This document shows positions 51,947 to 60,693 of a stretch of 64,000 nucleotides of DNA, piece by piece. The stretch is from DATFFO01 sp963772815 (GTDB lineage Bacteria; Actinomycetota; Acidimicrobiia; Spongiisociales; ZC4RG35): positions 124,001 through 188,000 of the forward strand of contig CAVYYV010000005.1 of the NCBI GenBank assembly GCA_963772815.1. The letters are read 5' to 3'. The translations under genes and the position numbers were made by a program. How positions within the stretch are numbered: position 1 is the stretch's first letter; each line of letters starts with the position of its first letter. The notes beneath the pieces are model-generated. The model saw only the letters and a program-made list of their open reading frames with translations, did not search any database and was not told where the DNA came from.

Positions 51947-52915
51947 ATGCGCGCCATCCAGATCAGAACAACGGGTGGCCCCGAGGTGCTCGAGTACGTC
52001 GAGACGGCTCCGCCCCGGGTCTCTTCGGGTCACGTACTGGTCGAGGTGGAGGCGGCCGGCCTCAACTACATCGACACGTACCATCGCCAGGGTCTCTATC
52101 CGGTTGAGTTCCCCCTGGTACCCGGCATGGAGGGAGCGGGCACCGTCACCGAGGTGGGCCCCGGCACACAAGGGTTCTCGGTGGGTGACCGGGTTGCCTG
52201 GACCGACGTGCTGGGGAGCTACGCCGACGTGATCACGGTGCCGGCCGACCGGGCCGTTCGAATTCCGGACGACATCGACGGCTCGACGGCTGCCGCCGTG
52301 ATGCTCCAGGGCATCACGGCCCACTACCTGGCCCATTCGACATACCCGCTTTCGGCGGGCGAGCGATGCCTGATCCACGCCGGCGCGGGTGGCGTGGGCC
52401 GGCTGCTGATCCAGATCGCCAAGATGTCCGGGGTCTATGTCTTCACCACCGTGGGCTCACCAGAGAAGGTCGAGGTGGCGGCTGCGGCCGGAGCCGACCA
52501 CGTGATCGAGTATCGCCGGGTCCCCTTCGACGACGAGGTTCGCGACGTGGCAGGAGACCGTCCCCTCGACGTGGTTTACGATGGCGTGGGGGCCGCCACA
52601 TTCGCCAAGGGGCTGACTCTTCTCCGCCCGCGGGGAATGATGGTCACCTTCGGTAATGCCTCGGGGCCCGTCGAGCCCATTGCTCCCCTGGAGCTCACCC
52701 GCCAGGGTTCGCTCTATCTGACGCGGCCCACCCTGGGCCACTACATAGCCGACCACGACGAACTGGTGGACCGTGCCGGCGATCTCTTCGAGTGGATCCG
52801 TGCCGGCACCCTCGAGGTGATGGTGGGAGCGACCTACCCCTTGGCCGATGCTGCCGCCGCCCATCGGGCCCTCGAGGGCCGGGCCACGACCGGAAAGACC
52901 CTCCTCATCCCCTGA
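51947..52915 (+). CDS. NADPH:quinone oxidoreductase (MDR family)
   Basis: 322 aa zinc-free medium-chain reductase of the QOR group. LNYIDTYHRQGLYP is the quinone reductase signature, and AGAGGVGRLLIQIAKMSG is the NADPH-binding motif. The ATG at 51947 starts the typical MRAIQIRTTGGPEVLEY; a longer frame from 51818 is not conserved. The enzyme reduces quinones by one or two electrons with NADPH. Its gene is convergent with the hydrolase-like gene. Confidence 0.9.
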   Translation: MRAIQIRTTGGPEVLEYVETAPPRVSSGHVLVEVEAAGLNYIDTYHRQGLYPVEFPLVPGMEGAGTVTEVGPGTQGFSVGDRVAWTDVLGSYADVITVPADRAVRIPDDIDGSTAAAVMLQGITAHYLAHSTYPLSAGERCLIHAGAGGVGRLLIQIAKMSGVYVFTTVGSPEKVEVAAAAGADHVIEYRRVPFDDEVRDVAGDRPLDVVYDGVGAATFAKGLTLLRPRGMMVTFGNASGPVEPIAPLELTRQGSLYLTRPTLGHYIADHDELVDRAGDLFEWIRAGTLEVMVGATYPLADAAAAHRALEGRATTGKTLLIP

Positions 52916-52924
52916 CGCCCTGAC

Positions 52925-53854
52925 TCAGGGCAGATCGTCGGCAGAGAAGTCCTGTGCACCCACTCCCTTGGTCTCCGCATCGGGGAAGCGGGATGCCAGG
53001 GATTCGGCGACAGCGCGATCCGCCGAGCTGACGAGCACCGGAACGGTGATCTCGTCGAGACGGTCCGGTGCCACCGATGCCCTCTCGCTGGCCCTACGGG
53101 CGCGAATCGAGCTCGACGTGCCCGGCAGGGAAACCGCGTCCTGGAAGGACTCCAGCGTGGCCTCGTCACAGTGGGGATCGGCCGAGCAATCCGACCTGAA
53201 CCTCGCCTCCGCACCACTGGATGCCCCTTCGCGCGTGAAGGCCACCGCATCGCCGACACCGAAGGGAAGCGCCTCGAGCGTGTCCCATCCTCGTGATGGA
53301 ACCGGAAGGTCGGGGGTGTCCACCAGGACGAGGGAGGACACGAGATCGGGATAGGCAACGGCCAGCTCGGAAGCCACCCCCCCACCCCAGCCGAAACCGA
53401 CCACCAGCACACCGGTCAGGTTCTCCTGGTCGAGCAGAGCAGCCAGGGTGTCGGTCTGACCTGCGGTGGAATAGATCCGACCCGGCTCTCCTGGACGCGC
53501 ACTTAGCCCGAAGCCCACCATGTCGGGTACCACCACCTTGTGGCCACCGGAGGCCAACTCCTGGGCGAGAGGCACGAGCAGAGCTCCACCCACCATCTGG
53601 TCGTCGTGGACGAGCACCACTGGATCGCCACCGGTCCCGAACTCCCGCACATTGATCGTCACGTCATTCGCGTCGACCAGCCGGGCCGAGTTCCCCACGA
53701 TGACGGGTGACCTCTCCAGGGCCGCGGCCTGCTGGTTGGTCGCCGCCACCCAGATTGCCAAAGCGAACAACACCAAGAGGAGCGCCAAGCCTATGAACCG
53801 GCCGATGAGACGGGTGGCGACGTTTGGATCTTTGGGAGGTTTGCGGAGGGTCAC
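52925..53854 (-). CDS. Membrane-anchored alpha/beta hydrolase-like protein lacking the nucleophile
   Basis: 309 aa. A membrane helix (about 16-38) precedes an alpha/beta-hydrolase domain. The nucleophile elbow reads VVGFGWGGG: Gly155 stands where Ser or Cys should be. No GxxH catalytic His is evident at the C-terminus either (the chain ends QDFSADDLP). VLVHDD and VVPDMVGFGLSARPG fit the family. The protein probably acts as a non-enzymatic fold, or uses other residues. Confidence 0.7.
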   Translation of the reverse strand: MTLRKPPKDPNVATRLIGRFIGLALLLVLFALAIWVAATNQQAAALERSPVIVGNSARLVDANDVTINVREFGTGGDPVVLVHDDQMVGGALLVPLAQELASGGHKVVVPDMVGFGLSARPGEPGRIYSTAGQTDTLAALLDQENLTGVLVVGFGWGGGVASELAVAYPDLVSSLVLVDTPDLPVPSRGWDTLEALPFGVGDAVAFTREGASSGAEARFRSDCSADPHCDEATLESFQDAVSLPGTSSSIRARRASERASVAPDRLDEITVPVLVSSADRAVAESLASRFPDAETKGVGAQDFSADDLP

Positions 53855-53957
53855 AGCAGTCTCTGACTCGGTGGGTGCTGTGCACGCCAGCGTACCCGCC
53901 TTGCCCGCATCCGAGCGCGCGACTGCCCCAACCCACGGGCAGTCCTAGATTGATCCC

Positions 53958-54665
53958 ATGGCCGGGCGTCCGATCGATCACGTGGTGGTGGCGGTGTACG
54001 ACCTGAACCGTATGGCGTCAGAGCTCGGCGAGCTCGGGTTTAAGGTCACGGAGCGATCGGATCATCCCTTCGGCACATCCAATCGGCTCGTCGTGCTCGA
54101 AGCCTGTTATATCGAGTTGGTTGCGATCACCAGCCCGGACCTCGTCCCCGACACAGGCTTCGCCCGTTTCGTGGCCGATGGTCTGGCGGCGGGCAGGACG
54201 GGACCGATGATGGTGGCCCTCCGCTCCGATCGACCCGACCTGGAAATCGAGCGCCTCCGATCCGCAGGGCTGTCGGTCTCGGAGCCGATCCGCTTCGGAC
54301 GATGGGTCGATCTCCCCGATGGCGACCGCCGATACGCCGAGTTCGTAACCGTCTTGCCGGATTTCAACTCAACAGTATTGACAGGATTCTTCTGCCGGCA
54401 TCTGACACCGGAGCTCGTGTGGCAGCCCGAGGTGATGACTCACCCCAACGGAGCGGCCCGCCTGATAGGGCTCACCCTGCCGGATCCCGGTGCTGAGGCC
54501 TGGGATCGGCTGGCGCTGCTGGCTTCCACGGAGCCGGCATCGGAACTCACCTTCGGATCGGTGAACGTCAAGGCGGGTGGTCGAGAGGTCGTGGTGGCCG
54601 GTGATACCACGGTCGAGGCGGATCTCGGTGCTGTCACGATTTCGTTGAGGAGGCGATCGTGGTGA
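53958..54665 (+). CDS. VOC/glyoxalase-like domain protein
   Basis: 235 aa. The start IDHVVVAVYDLNRMASELGE and the later block with FVTVLPDFN match the glyoxalase-like (Glyoxalase_3) domain of the vicinal oxygen chelate superfamily. Metal-binding His/Glu candidates are His8 and later Glu residues. Substrate unknown. The stop overlaps the start of the next gene by 7 bp, so both are translated together. Confidence 0.72.
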   Translation: MAGRPIDHVVVAVYDLNRMASELGELGFKVTERSDHPFGTSNRLVVLEACYIELVAITSPDLVPDTGFARFVADGLAAGRTGPMMVALRSDRPDLEIERLRSAGLSVSEPIRFGRWVDLPDGDRRYAEFVTVLPDFNSTVLTGFFCRHLTPELVWQPEVMTHPNGAARLIGLTLPDPGAEAWDRLALLASTEPASELTFGSVNVKAGGREVVVAGDTTVEADLGAVTISLRRRSW

Positions 54666-55288
54666 AAGACACGTTCCTGGCTGCTGCAGATGTCGCTCGC
54701 GAGCTCCTGAACCATCCCGGCCTCGAACAGCGCTGGGCCGACGATTCACCATTGGAGGGCATGACCATTGGAGCGCTGTCCGCTCACCTGGCCCGGGCGA
54801 TTCTGGTGGTCGACGCCTATCTGGACCGGCCGGGGCAGGGGCCGCCCGTCGACCCGGCCGGCTACTTCCTGGCACTGGAAGGAGTGCGAGCTCCTCGGGC
54901 CGACGATCCGCTGGCGAGCGGTGTGCGCGAGCGGGCCGCAGAAGCGGCCAACCGAGGCCTGGACGCTGTACGCCACGACTGGGACCGGGTCCGGGACGGC
55001 CTGGCGATGCGCTTGCCCGAGCAGGGGGCGGATTCGTTGATTCGGGTGTTCGGGTCGGTGATGACCGTCGACGGCTACCTGGTGACCCGCATGGTGGAAA
55101 TGATCGTCCACAGCGACGATCTCGCCTTCGCCCTCGACACGACAACGCCGATCTTCACCCAGGCAGCCTACGACATGGTGCTCGGATGCTTATGGGAGAT
55201 GGCCCGGCGCCGGGCAACACCGATGGAGATCATCCGGGCCATGACCAGGGTGGAGCGTGACGCCGACCAAGCTCTGCGGGTTCTGTGA
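54659..55288 (+). CDS. Mycothiol-dependent maleylpyruvate isomerase-like (DinB fold) protein
   Basis: 209 aa starting at GTG 54659 with GAGGAGG upstream. A four-helix DinB/MDMPI fold is indicated by TIGALSAHLARAILVVDAYL and MVEMIVHSDDLAFAL, with His in both, the usual metal ligands. Such proteins are common in actinobacteria and use mycothiol, matching mshA in this window. Reaction unknown; detoxification is possible. Confidence 0.75.
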   Translation: MVKDTFLAAADVARELLNHPGLEQRWADDSPLEGMTIGALSAHLARAILVVDAYLDRPGQGPPVDPAGYFLALEGVRAPRADDPLASGVRERAAEAANRGLDAVRHDWDRVRDGLAMRLPEQGADSLIRVFGSVMTVDGYLVTRMVEMIVHSDDLAFALDTTTPIFTQAAYDMVLGCLWEMARRRATPMEIIRAMTRVERDADQALRVL

Positions 55289-55346
55289 CCGTCAGGCCAT
55301 TAGGAGCCGACAGCCGATTCGCATTGCTCCAATACGCGAATCGAAG

Positions 55347-56231
55347 TCATCCCTCCACCCATGAAGCCAGGATCGCACCCAGCCGCTCCCCTGCATCTTC
55401 CTGGAGGAAGTGGCCCGCACCCTCGATCGTCTGATGAGGCTGGCCTTCGGCGCCCGGGACCAACTTCAGGAACGGCTTGTTGCCGCCCGCCGTTATCGGG
55501 TCGGAATCCGAGAAGAGGCATAGGAAAGGCTTGGTCCATTGACCGAGCACCGACCAGGCTTCGCGATTGGGCTGGGACGCCGGATCGTCCGGCCCGGTGG
55601 GAACCAAGCTGGGGAAGGCCCGCGCCGCCGCCTTCGACTCCTCGGTAGGGAAGGGCGCCTCGTAAGCCGCCACCACCTCGCCGGGCAGATCGGTGACTGT
55701 CCCGTTCTGTATCACTCGCCCGATGTCGAAGGAGGGCGAGGTGCGAGTGAAGGTCTGCCAGGCAGTGAACGCCTCGCTCATGGGGTGATCACCGGTCGGC
55801 AGGCCGGTGTTGGCCACGGCCACGGCCCTGAACCTGTCTGGATCGGCAGCGACCAGGCGCAGACCAATCAGCCCACCCCAGTCCTGGCCAAAGAAGGTGA
55901 TATCCCCGGCTCCGGTCGCCTCCAACCAGGTGGACATCCAGTCCACCGCCAACTGGTAGGTGTAGGCATCCGGGTCGGTGGGCTTGTCGGAGCGGCCGAA
56001 ACCCACCAGATCGGGGGCCAGGACCCGCATCCCTGCCTCGAGGAGAGGTGGAATCATCCTCCTGTACAGGAAGGACCACGACGGCTCCCCGTGCATGAGC
56101 AGCACTACCGGCCCCTCACCCTCGTCGAGATAGGCCACCCGCAGCCCATTCACGTCCGCATGGTGCGGCTGCCATGGGCAGTCGGGCAGGTGAGCAAAAC
56201 GTTCGTCGGGGGTGCGGAATACATCCATCAA
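55347..56231 (-). CDS. Haloalkane dehalogenase
   Basis: 294 aa alpha/beta hydrolase. The nucleophile is Asp117 in FFGQDWGGLIGLR, with the halide-stabilising Trp118 next to it, and the general base is His274 in GAGHFLQED. The oxyanion region HGEPSWSFLYRRM (48-60) is typical. The length and the DW pair fit the DhlA/HLD-I type. It splits C-halogen bonds in haloalkanes to alcohols; natural substrates are unknown. Convergent with the MDMPI-like gene after 58 bp. Confidence 0.87.
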   Translation of the reverse strand: MMDVFRTPDERFAHLPDCPWQPHHADVNGLRVAYLDEGEGPVVLLMHGEPSWSFLYRRMIPPLLEAGMRVLAPDLVGFGRSDKPTDPDAYTYQLAVDWMSTWLEATGAGDITFFGQDWGGLIGLRLVAADPDRFRAVAVANTGLPTGDHPMSEAFTAWQTFTRTSPSFDIGRVIQNGTVTDLPGEVVAAYEAPFPTEESKAAARAFPSLVPTGPDDPASQPNREAWSVLGQWTKPFLCLFSDSDPITAGGNKPFLKLVPGAEGQPHQTIEGAGHFLQEDAGERLGAILASWVEG

Positions 56232-56261
56232 CGACGACGGTAATGGTCTAGTGTCGCTGCC

Positions 56262-56504
56262 ATGAACGCGGGAGCGGTGACCGTGGCGGTGGTGTTCGGT
56301 GGCCTGATGGGCTGGGGCCTGAGGGGACGCCTCGCCGATCGACGACCGGCCGTGCTGGCGATGCTGATCGGGCTCGTGATCGGGGCCGCCGCCTTGTTCG
56401 GCTCGGGCGCTATGACCGAGATGGCCAGCAGGTCGCTGCTGCTCGGATGTGGGTCGGGGCTCATACTCCTCTTCTTGCCGCTCGAGCGGCGCAGATCAAC
56501 CTGA
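56262..56504 (+). CDS. Small membrane protein, unknown
   Basis: 80 aa. Three hydrophobic stretches (about 4-20, 28-48, 58-74) with a short basic end (ERRRST). No known family. Start codon not certain; no strong ribosome site. It diverges from the haloalkane dehalogenase gene. Confidence 0.45.
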   Translation: MNAGAVTVAVVFGGLMGWGLRGRLADRRPAVLAMLIGLVIGAAALFGSGAMTEMASRSLLLGCGSGLILLFLPLERRRST

Positions 56505-56576
56505 GCCGAAGCGGGCGCCAACGCGCGACAATGACGGGCCACTGGTGATCCTGTTTCTCGTATCCAACGACAACCC

Positions 56577-57002
56577 GTGACCATGCAGACCTCTCCGTCC
56601 GGACCGACCCGACGGCCCTGGGGCGACGCCGCCACCGTCTACGAAGAGATCGGCGGCGATGCCACGGTCCGCCGTCTCGTCGAAGCCTTCTACGACACGG
56701 TCGAACGCGACTCACCGCTTCTCCAGGCCATGCTGCCGAAGTCGACGGCCGGGTCGCGCCAGAAGCTGTACGAGTTCCTGAGCGGCTGGATGGGAGGCCC
56801 TCCTCTCTATTGGGAGAGGAGGGGTCACCCGGCCTTGAGGATGAGGCATGCTCGATTCGCCATCGACGGCGAGGCGGCCCGCCAGTGGTCGGCTTGCATG
56901 CGCGCCGCCATCAGCAACAGCGGCATACCCCAGCCTGCGGCCTCATGGCTCGATGACGAGCTGAGCCGGGTGGCCGACATGCTGCGCAACCGCCCCGACT
57001 GA
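56577..57002 (+). CDS. Group II truncated haemoglobin
   Basis: About 141 aa (GTG 56577 or ATG 56583). TVYEEIGGDATVRRLVEAFY starts the globin domain; YEFLSGWMGGPPLYWERRGH and RMRHARFAIDGEAARQWSACM give the proximal His and the Trp of the G helix that mark the TrHbII/GlbO class. These bind O2 and NO and help respiration or NO defence. Neighbouring respiratory and zinc genes are on the opposite strand. Confidence 0.85.
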   Translation: MTMQTSPSGPTRRPWGDAATVYEEIGGDATVRRLVEAFYDTVERDSPLLQAMLPKSTAGSRQKLYEFLSGWMGGPPLYWERRGHPALRMRHARFAIDGEAARQWSACMRAAISNSGIPQPAASWLDDELSRVADMLRNRPD

Positions 57003-57003
57003 C

Positions 57004-57801
57004 TCAGTGGGAAGACTCACCGTGGACATGACGCATGGCGGTCGGGCGGTGGGCGGCGTCGTCGAGGTGAAAACCATCGACAGCTTCGCTCACGTCGAGG
57101 TCGTAGGCAACGGCCAGGTATTCGGGGGTGAGCACCCGGTCGGGCGGCCCCTCGGCCACGACCCGGTTGGAGAGAAGAAGTACGTGCTCGGCGGCCATGG
57201 CCTCGCCCAGGTCGTGGGTGGTGAGCACCACCGGTCGACCGTCGGCCACTTCCCCGGCGATCACCTGACGGATGGTGTGGGCCGAAACCAGATCGAGAGC
57301 CGTGGTCGGCTCGTCCAGAAGGAGCAGGTCACGTTCCTGGACCAGACCCTGGGCCACGAACACCCGCTGGCGCTGCCCGCCCGACAACTCGCTCAGATGG
57401 CGTCCGGCCAGGCTGGTCAGATCGAGACGGTCGATCGCCTCGGTGACCGCCTGACGATCGCCAGGGCCGAAGCGCCGGACCATCCCCAGGGTGGCATAGC
57501 GTCCCATCCCCACCACCTCGGCCACCGTGACCGGAAGGGTCTCGTTGACCTTGGTGCTCTGGGGCACCAGGGCTACCCGGGATCGAGCCTGAGCCGGCGT
57601 GACACCCAACACGGTGATCGATCCACCGGCCGGCTTCTGCAATCCGGCCATGGCGGCCAGCAGGGTCGACTTGCCCGACCCGTTGGGCCCGATCAGCACG
57701 GTCAGCCCCGGGCTGGGCAGTGTGAAATCCGAGGAAGCTATGGCCGGGATGTGCCCGTAGGACATCTCCAGGTCGCGGGCGACGACGGCGGCGACGGTCA
57801 T
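57004..57801 (-). CDS. znuC: Zinc/manganese ABC transporter ATP-binding protein ZnuC
   Basis: 265 aa. Walker A GPNGSGKST, signature LSGGQRQR, Walker B LLLLDEPTTALD and the H-loop TTHDLGEA are all complete. Start at ATG 57799-57801, overlapping the zur stop by 4 bp. With the divergent znuA and znuB it forms a metal-uptake ABC transporter of the ZnuABC/MntABC kind. The zur neighbour favours zinc. Confidence 0.92.
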   Translation of the reverse strand: MTVAAVVARDLEMSYGHIPAIASSDFTLPSPGLTVLIGPNGSGKSTLLAAMAGLQKPAGGSITVLGVTPAQARSRVALVPQSTKVNETLPVTVAEVVGMGRYATLGMVRRFGPGDRQAVTEAIDRLDLTSLAGRHLSELSGGQRQRVFVAQGLVQERDLLLLDEPTTALDLVSAHTIRQVIAGEVADGRPVVLTTHDLGEAMAAEHVLLLSNRVVAEGPPDRVLTPEYLAVAYDLDVSEAVDGFHLDDAAHRPTAMRHVHGESSH

Positions 57802-58250
57802 CGACGGCAGTTCCGGCACAACCCCTCCACCTCGAGGTTGTGCCCTGTCAGCTCGTAGCCGGCCCCGGTCGCCACAGTCGAAGCCAGCCGATCTAGGTCG
57901 TGCTCTTGGCGATCCGACAACTCGACATCCTCCACAGCGCCGCAGTCGATGCACACTACGTGGTGATGGTGGCCCGAGAGCCATTCGGCCAGTTCGAACC
58001 TGGCCAGGCCATCTGCATCGTGGTGCTTCTCCAGCACCCCGGCCTCGTCGAGCACGGTCAGGGATCGATAAAGGGACGAGAGAGGGACGTTCATGCGCCG
58101 GTGCAACTCGGCGGCGGACTCCGGACCGGCCAGCCGGACCAGGGCCGTGACCACTGCCTTACGCCCGGTGGTGTAACGAATCTCACGCTCCGCCAACCGA
58201 CGCCTGACCGACTCGTGAAGCTCGGTGGTCTCGATCGAGCCTGATGGCAC
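57798..58250 (-). CDS. zur: Fur-family zinc uptake regulator (Zur)
   Basis: 150 aa from GTG 58248-58250, chosen for the GAGG five bases upstream; an ATG at 58289 is in frame but has no such site. RYTTGRKAVVTALVRLAG starts the winged helix, HHHHVVCIDCG gives metal ligands and the first CxxC, and CRNC at the end the second Cys pair of the structural zinc site. Lying between znuC and znuA, it is almost surely the zinc regulator of all three genes. Confidence 0.88.
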   Translation of the reverse strand: MPSGSIETTELHESVRRRLAEREIRYTTGRKAVVTALVRLAGPESAAELHRRMNVPLSSLYRSLTVLDEAGVLEKHHDADGLARFELAEWLSGHHHHVVCIDCGAVEDVELSDRQEHDLDRLASTVATGAGYELTGHNLEVEGLCRNCRR

Positions 58251-58361
58251 ACTTGCCTCGTTTCCAATGACAATGATACTCTTTCTCATAATGGTAGTTC
58301 TGGTTCTCAATATCGTCAAGAAGCCGGGAATCGGCCCCGCAACGCCCTCGCAGCCTCTTCC
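58251..58361. promoter_or_regulatory. Divergent zur/znuA control region with candidate Zur operator
   Basis: An AT-rich island in GC-rich DNA (about 58262-58320) contains overlapping ATGATAC and CTCATAATG words around a TCTTTC centre. This resembles the loosely palindromic Zur/Fur box. It would allow Zur to repress zur-znuC and znuA-znuB together. The match is imperfect. Confidence 0.45.
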
Positions 58362-59270
58362 ATGACGCGCCGACTCACCCTCCTCGTCGCCGCATTGCTC
58401 GTCCTCGTCGCCTGCGGCGGGAGCACGATTCCCACCTCCTCTGCCGAAGGCCCCTTGGTCGTGGCGACCACCAGTGTCCTGGGCAATGTCGTCTCCCAGC
58501 TGGTCGGCGATGCGGGCCGCGTGGAAACCCTGATGGGGCCCGGTGTCGACCCCCACGAATTCCTGCCCTCGGCCCGTCAGGCCGATCTGCTGCGCCAGGC
58601 CGATCTGGTCGTCGCCAACGGCCTCGGTCTCGAAGAGGGAATGGTCGACGTGCTCAACGCCGCCCGGAGTGACGGGGCCAACGTGCTGGAGGTGGCACCG
58701 AACGTAGACCCGATCCCCTTCTCGGTCGGCCGGGAGAAGGGCAGCCCCGACCCGCACTTCTGGTTCGACCCGACCCGGATGGCCCGGGCGGTCGACCTGA
58801 TCGCCACCTCGTTGGCGAAGATCGACCCCGCCGGAAACTGGCCCGAGGCCGCAACCGCTCTTGAGGCCGACATGCAGGCCCTGGACACGGAGGTGGCCCA
58901 GATCCTGACTCCGGTGGCACCAGACCGCCGCAAGCTGGTCACCAACCACGACGCCCTGGGGTATTTCGCCGCCCGATACGACTTCCAGATCATCGCCACC
59001 GTCATTCCCGCCGCCAGCACCTTGGCCGAGCCCAGCGCGGCCGACCTGGCCAAACTGGTCGACATCCTGCGACGTGAGGGAGTCACGACCATCTTCGCCG
59101 AGACCAGCGCTCCCGACACCCTGGCCAAGGCAGTGGCGTCGGAGCTGGGCAAGACGGTCGAGGTGCGGACGCTCTACACCGGCGCCCTGGGAGAGGCCGG
59201 CTCGGGCGCGGATACCTACCCCGGGATGATCCGGACCGACGCCACCACCATCGCCGACGCCCTCGGCTGA
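58362..59270 (+). CDS. znuA: Zinc-binding lipoprotein ZnuA
   Basis: 302 aa. The lipobox LVAC places the lipid on Cys18. The four metal ligands of the cluster A-I binding proteins are seen: His in GVDPHEF, His in DPHFWFDP, His in TNHDALGYF and Asp/Glu in FAETSAPD. No long His-rich loop is present, unlike many zinc proteins, so manganese is not excluded by sequence alone. It delivers metal to ZnuB/ZnuC. Confidence 0.9.
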   Translation: MTRRLTLLVAALLVLVACGGSTIPTSSAEGPLVVATTSVLGNVVSQLVGDAGRVETLMGPGVDPHEFLPSARQADLLRQADLVVANGLGLEEGMVDVLNAARSDGANVLEVAPNVDPIPFSVGREKGSPDPHFWFDPTRMARAVDLIATSLAKIDPAGNWPEAATALEADMQALDTEVAQILTPVAPDRRKLVTNHDALGYFAARYDFQIIATVIPAASTLAEPSAADLAKLVDILRREGVTTIFAETSAPDTLAKAVASELGKTVEVRTLYTGALGEAGSGADTYPGMIRTDATTIADALG

Positions 59271-59283
59271 TAGCGTCCCGCTC

Positions 59284-60102
59284 ATGGACTGGCTTCTGAC
59301 ACCCCTCCAACCGGCCTTCATGCAGCGGGCCTTGGTGGCAGGGGTGCTGGCTGCCCTGGTGGCGGCGATGGTCGGCACCTGGGTCGTGCTGAGGGGATTG
59401 TCGTTCATGGGTGACGCCCTCGCCCATGGCGTCCTCCCGGGAATAGCCCTCGGGGTGCTTTGGGGCTTCGATCTGACGCTGGGAGCGGCCGTGTCGGCGG
59501 TGGCGATGGTGGCAGGGATCAGCCTGGTCCACCGCTACTCCCGCCTCAACGAGGACGTGGGCATCGGCCTGTTGTTCGTAGGGATGTTGGCCGCCGGGGT
59601 TGTGATCATCTCCCGGACTTCGAGCTATACGGGAAGCCTGACCGGAATCCTGTTCGGCGACACCCTGGGTGCCACGATCGGCGACATCGTCCTGCTCGGT
59701 GTGACACTGTCCCTGGTCCTCGCCGCCACCGCCCTCTTCTATCGACCGTTCCTCGTCCTCTCGTTCAATGAGGAGAAGGCCGAGATGCTGGGTCTCCACC
59801 CTCGGGCCGCCCATGCCGCCATGCTGACCCTGGTGACGATGGCGGTGGTCGCTTCGTTCCAGACCGTCGGCACCCTGCTCGTCTTCGCTCTCCTGGTTGC
59901 CCCGCCCGCCACAGCCGCTCTGGTGACGAGGCGGGTCCCGGCCATGATGGGCGTAGCCGCCTTGTTGGGTGGCGGAACCGTGCTGGGCGGGCTGTTGCTC
60001 TCCTATTACGTCGACACCGCCGCCAGTGCCACGATCGCCGTGCTGGCCGTGATCGTCTTCTTCGTGGTGCTGGCGATCCGTCCCCAGCGCCGCGCCTACT
60101 GA
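59284..60102 (+). CDS. znuB: ABC-3 family metal permease ZnuB
   Basis: 272 aa with seven to eight membrane helices. GLSFMGDALAHGVLPGIALG and the EAA-like loop with EEKAEMLGLHPR match the ABC-3 permease family. It starts 14 bp after znuA, so it is co-transcribed with it. It ends 13 bp from the convergent TetR gene. Confidence 0.9.
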   Translation: MDWLLTPLQPAFMQRALVAGVLAALVAAMVGTWVVLRGLSFMGDALAHGVLPGIALGVLWGFDLTLGAAVSAVAMVAGISLVHRYSRLNEDVGIGLLFVGMLAAGVVIISRTSSYTGSLTGILFGDTLGATIGDIVLLGVTLSLVLAATALFYRPFLVLSFNEEKAEMLGLHPRAAHAAMLTLVTMAVVASFQTVGTLLVFALLVAPPATAALVTRRVPAMMGVAALLGGGTVLGGLLLSYYVDTAASATIAVLAVIVFFVVLAIRPQRRAY

Positions 60103-60114
60103 CAGCGCCGGCAC

Positions 60115-60693
60115 TCAGTCGGTCAGGTACGACTGAACCCGGGGGGCGATCAGGTCGACCAGGTCGTCGACGTCGGCTTTCACGATCGCCTCGAACCCGA
60201 CCACATACCGGAGCACCGCCACCCCCACGAGATGAGAGGCGACCAGCGCCACCCGGAGCCGAGCGTCAGGAGCATCAATGTGAGGAGCGATCCTGTCGAG
60301 AAGGGTCGATCCGAAGAACTCGCGCAGCGTCGCCGCCCCCTGCTCGGTGGTAAACGAACCCCGTAGCATGGACAGCAGGCCATCTCGGGAGGCCGGCATC
60401 TCCCAGACCGAGAAGAACAGCCGAACGACATTGATGCCGGCGTTCTCCACGCCGCCCTCCAGGACCGAGCCCGCTGCCTGCCGGGGCGAGATGGGCATGT
60501 CCACGCAGGCCCCGAACAGGTCCTCCTTGGTCCCGAAGTAGTGGTGTATCAGAGCGGGATCCACCCCGGCTGCCGAGGCGATGCCCCGAATGGTGGTCCC
60601 GTGGTAGCCGCGGGTGGCGAAAGACGAGCGGGCCGCAGCCAGGATCTCGCTGCGGGTGTCCGAGCCGGCCGGTCGCCTTCCTGCCCGGGCCAT
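60115..60693 (-). CDS. TetR-family repressor of the ABC exporter operon
   Basis: 192 aa. The N-terminal helix-turn-helix (ILAAARSSFATRGYHGTTIRGIA) and HHYFGTKEDLFGACVDM are classic TetR/CecR-like. It overlaps the upstream ATPase gene by one base and so is the last gene of the exporter operon, which is likely self-controlled through two palindromes at 63407-63445. Ligand unknown; E. coli CecR controls the related ybhFSR genes. Confidence 0.88.
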   Translation of the reverse strand: MARAGRRPAGSDTRSEILAAARSSFATRGYHGTTIRGIASAAGVDPALIHHYFGTKEDLFGACVDMPISPRQAAGSVLEGGVENAGINVVRLFFSVWEMPASRDGLLSMLRGSFTTEQGAATLREFFGSTLLDRIAPHIDAPDARLRVALVASHLVGVAVLRYVVGFEAIVKADVDDLVDLIAPRVQSYLTD

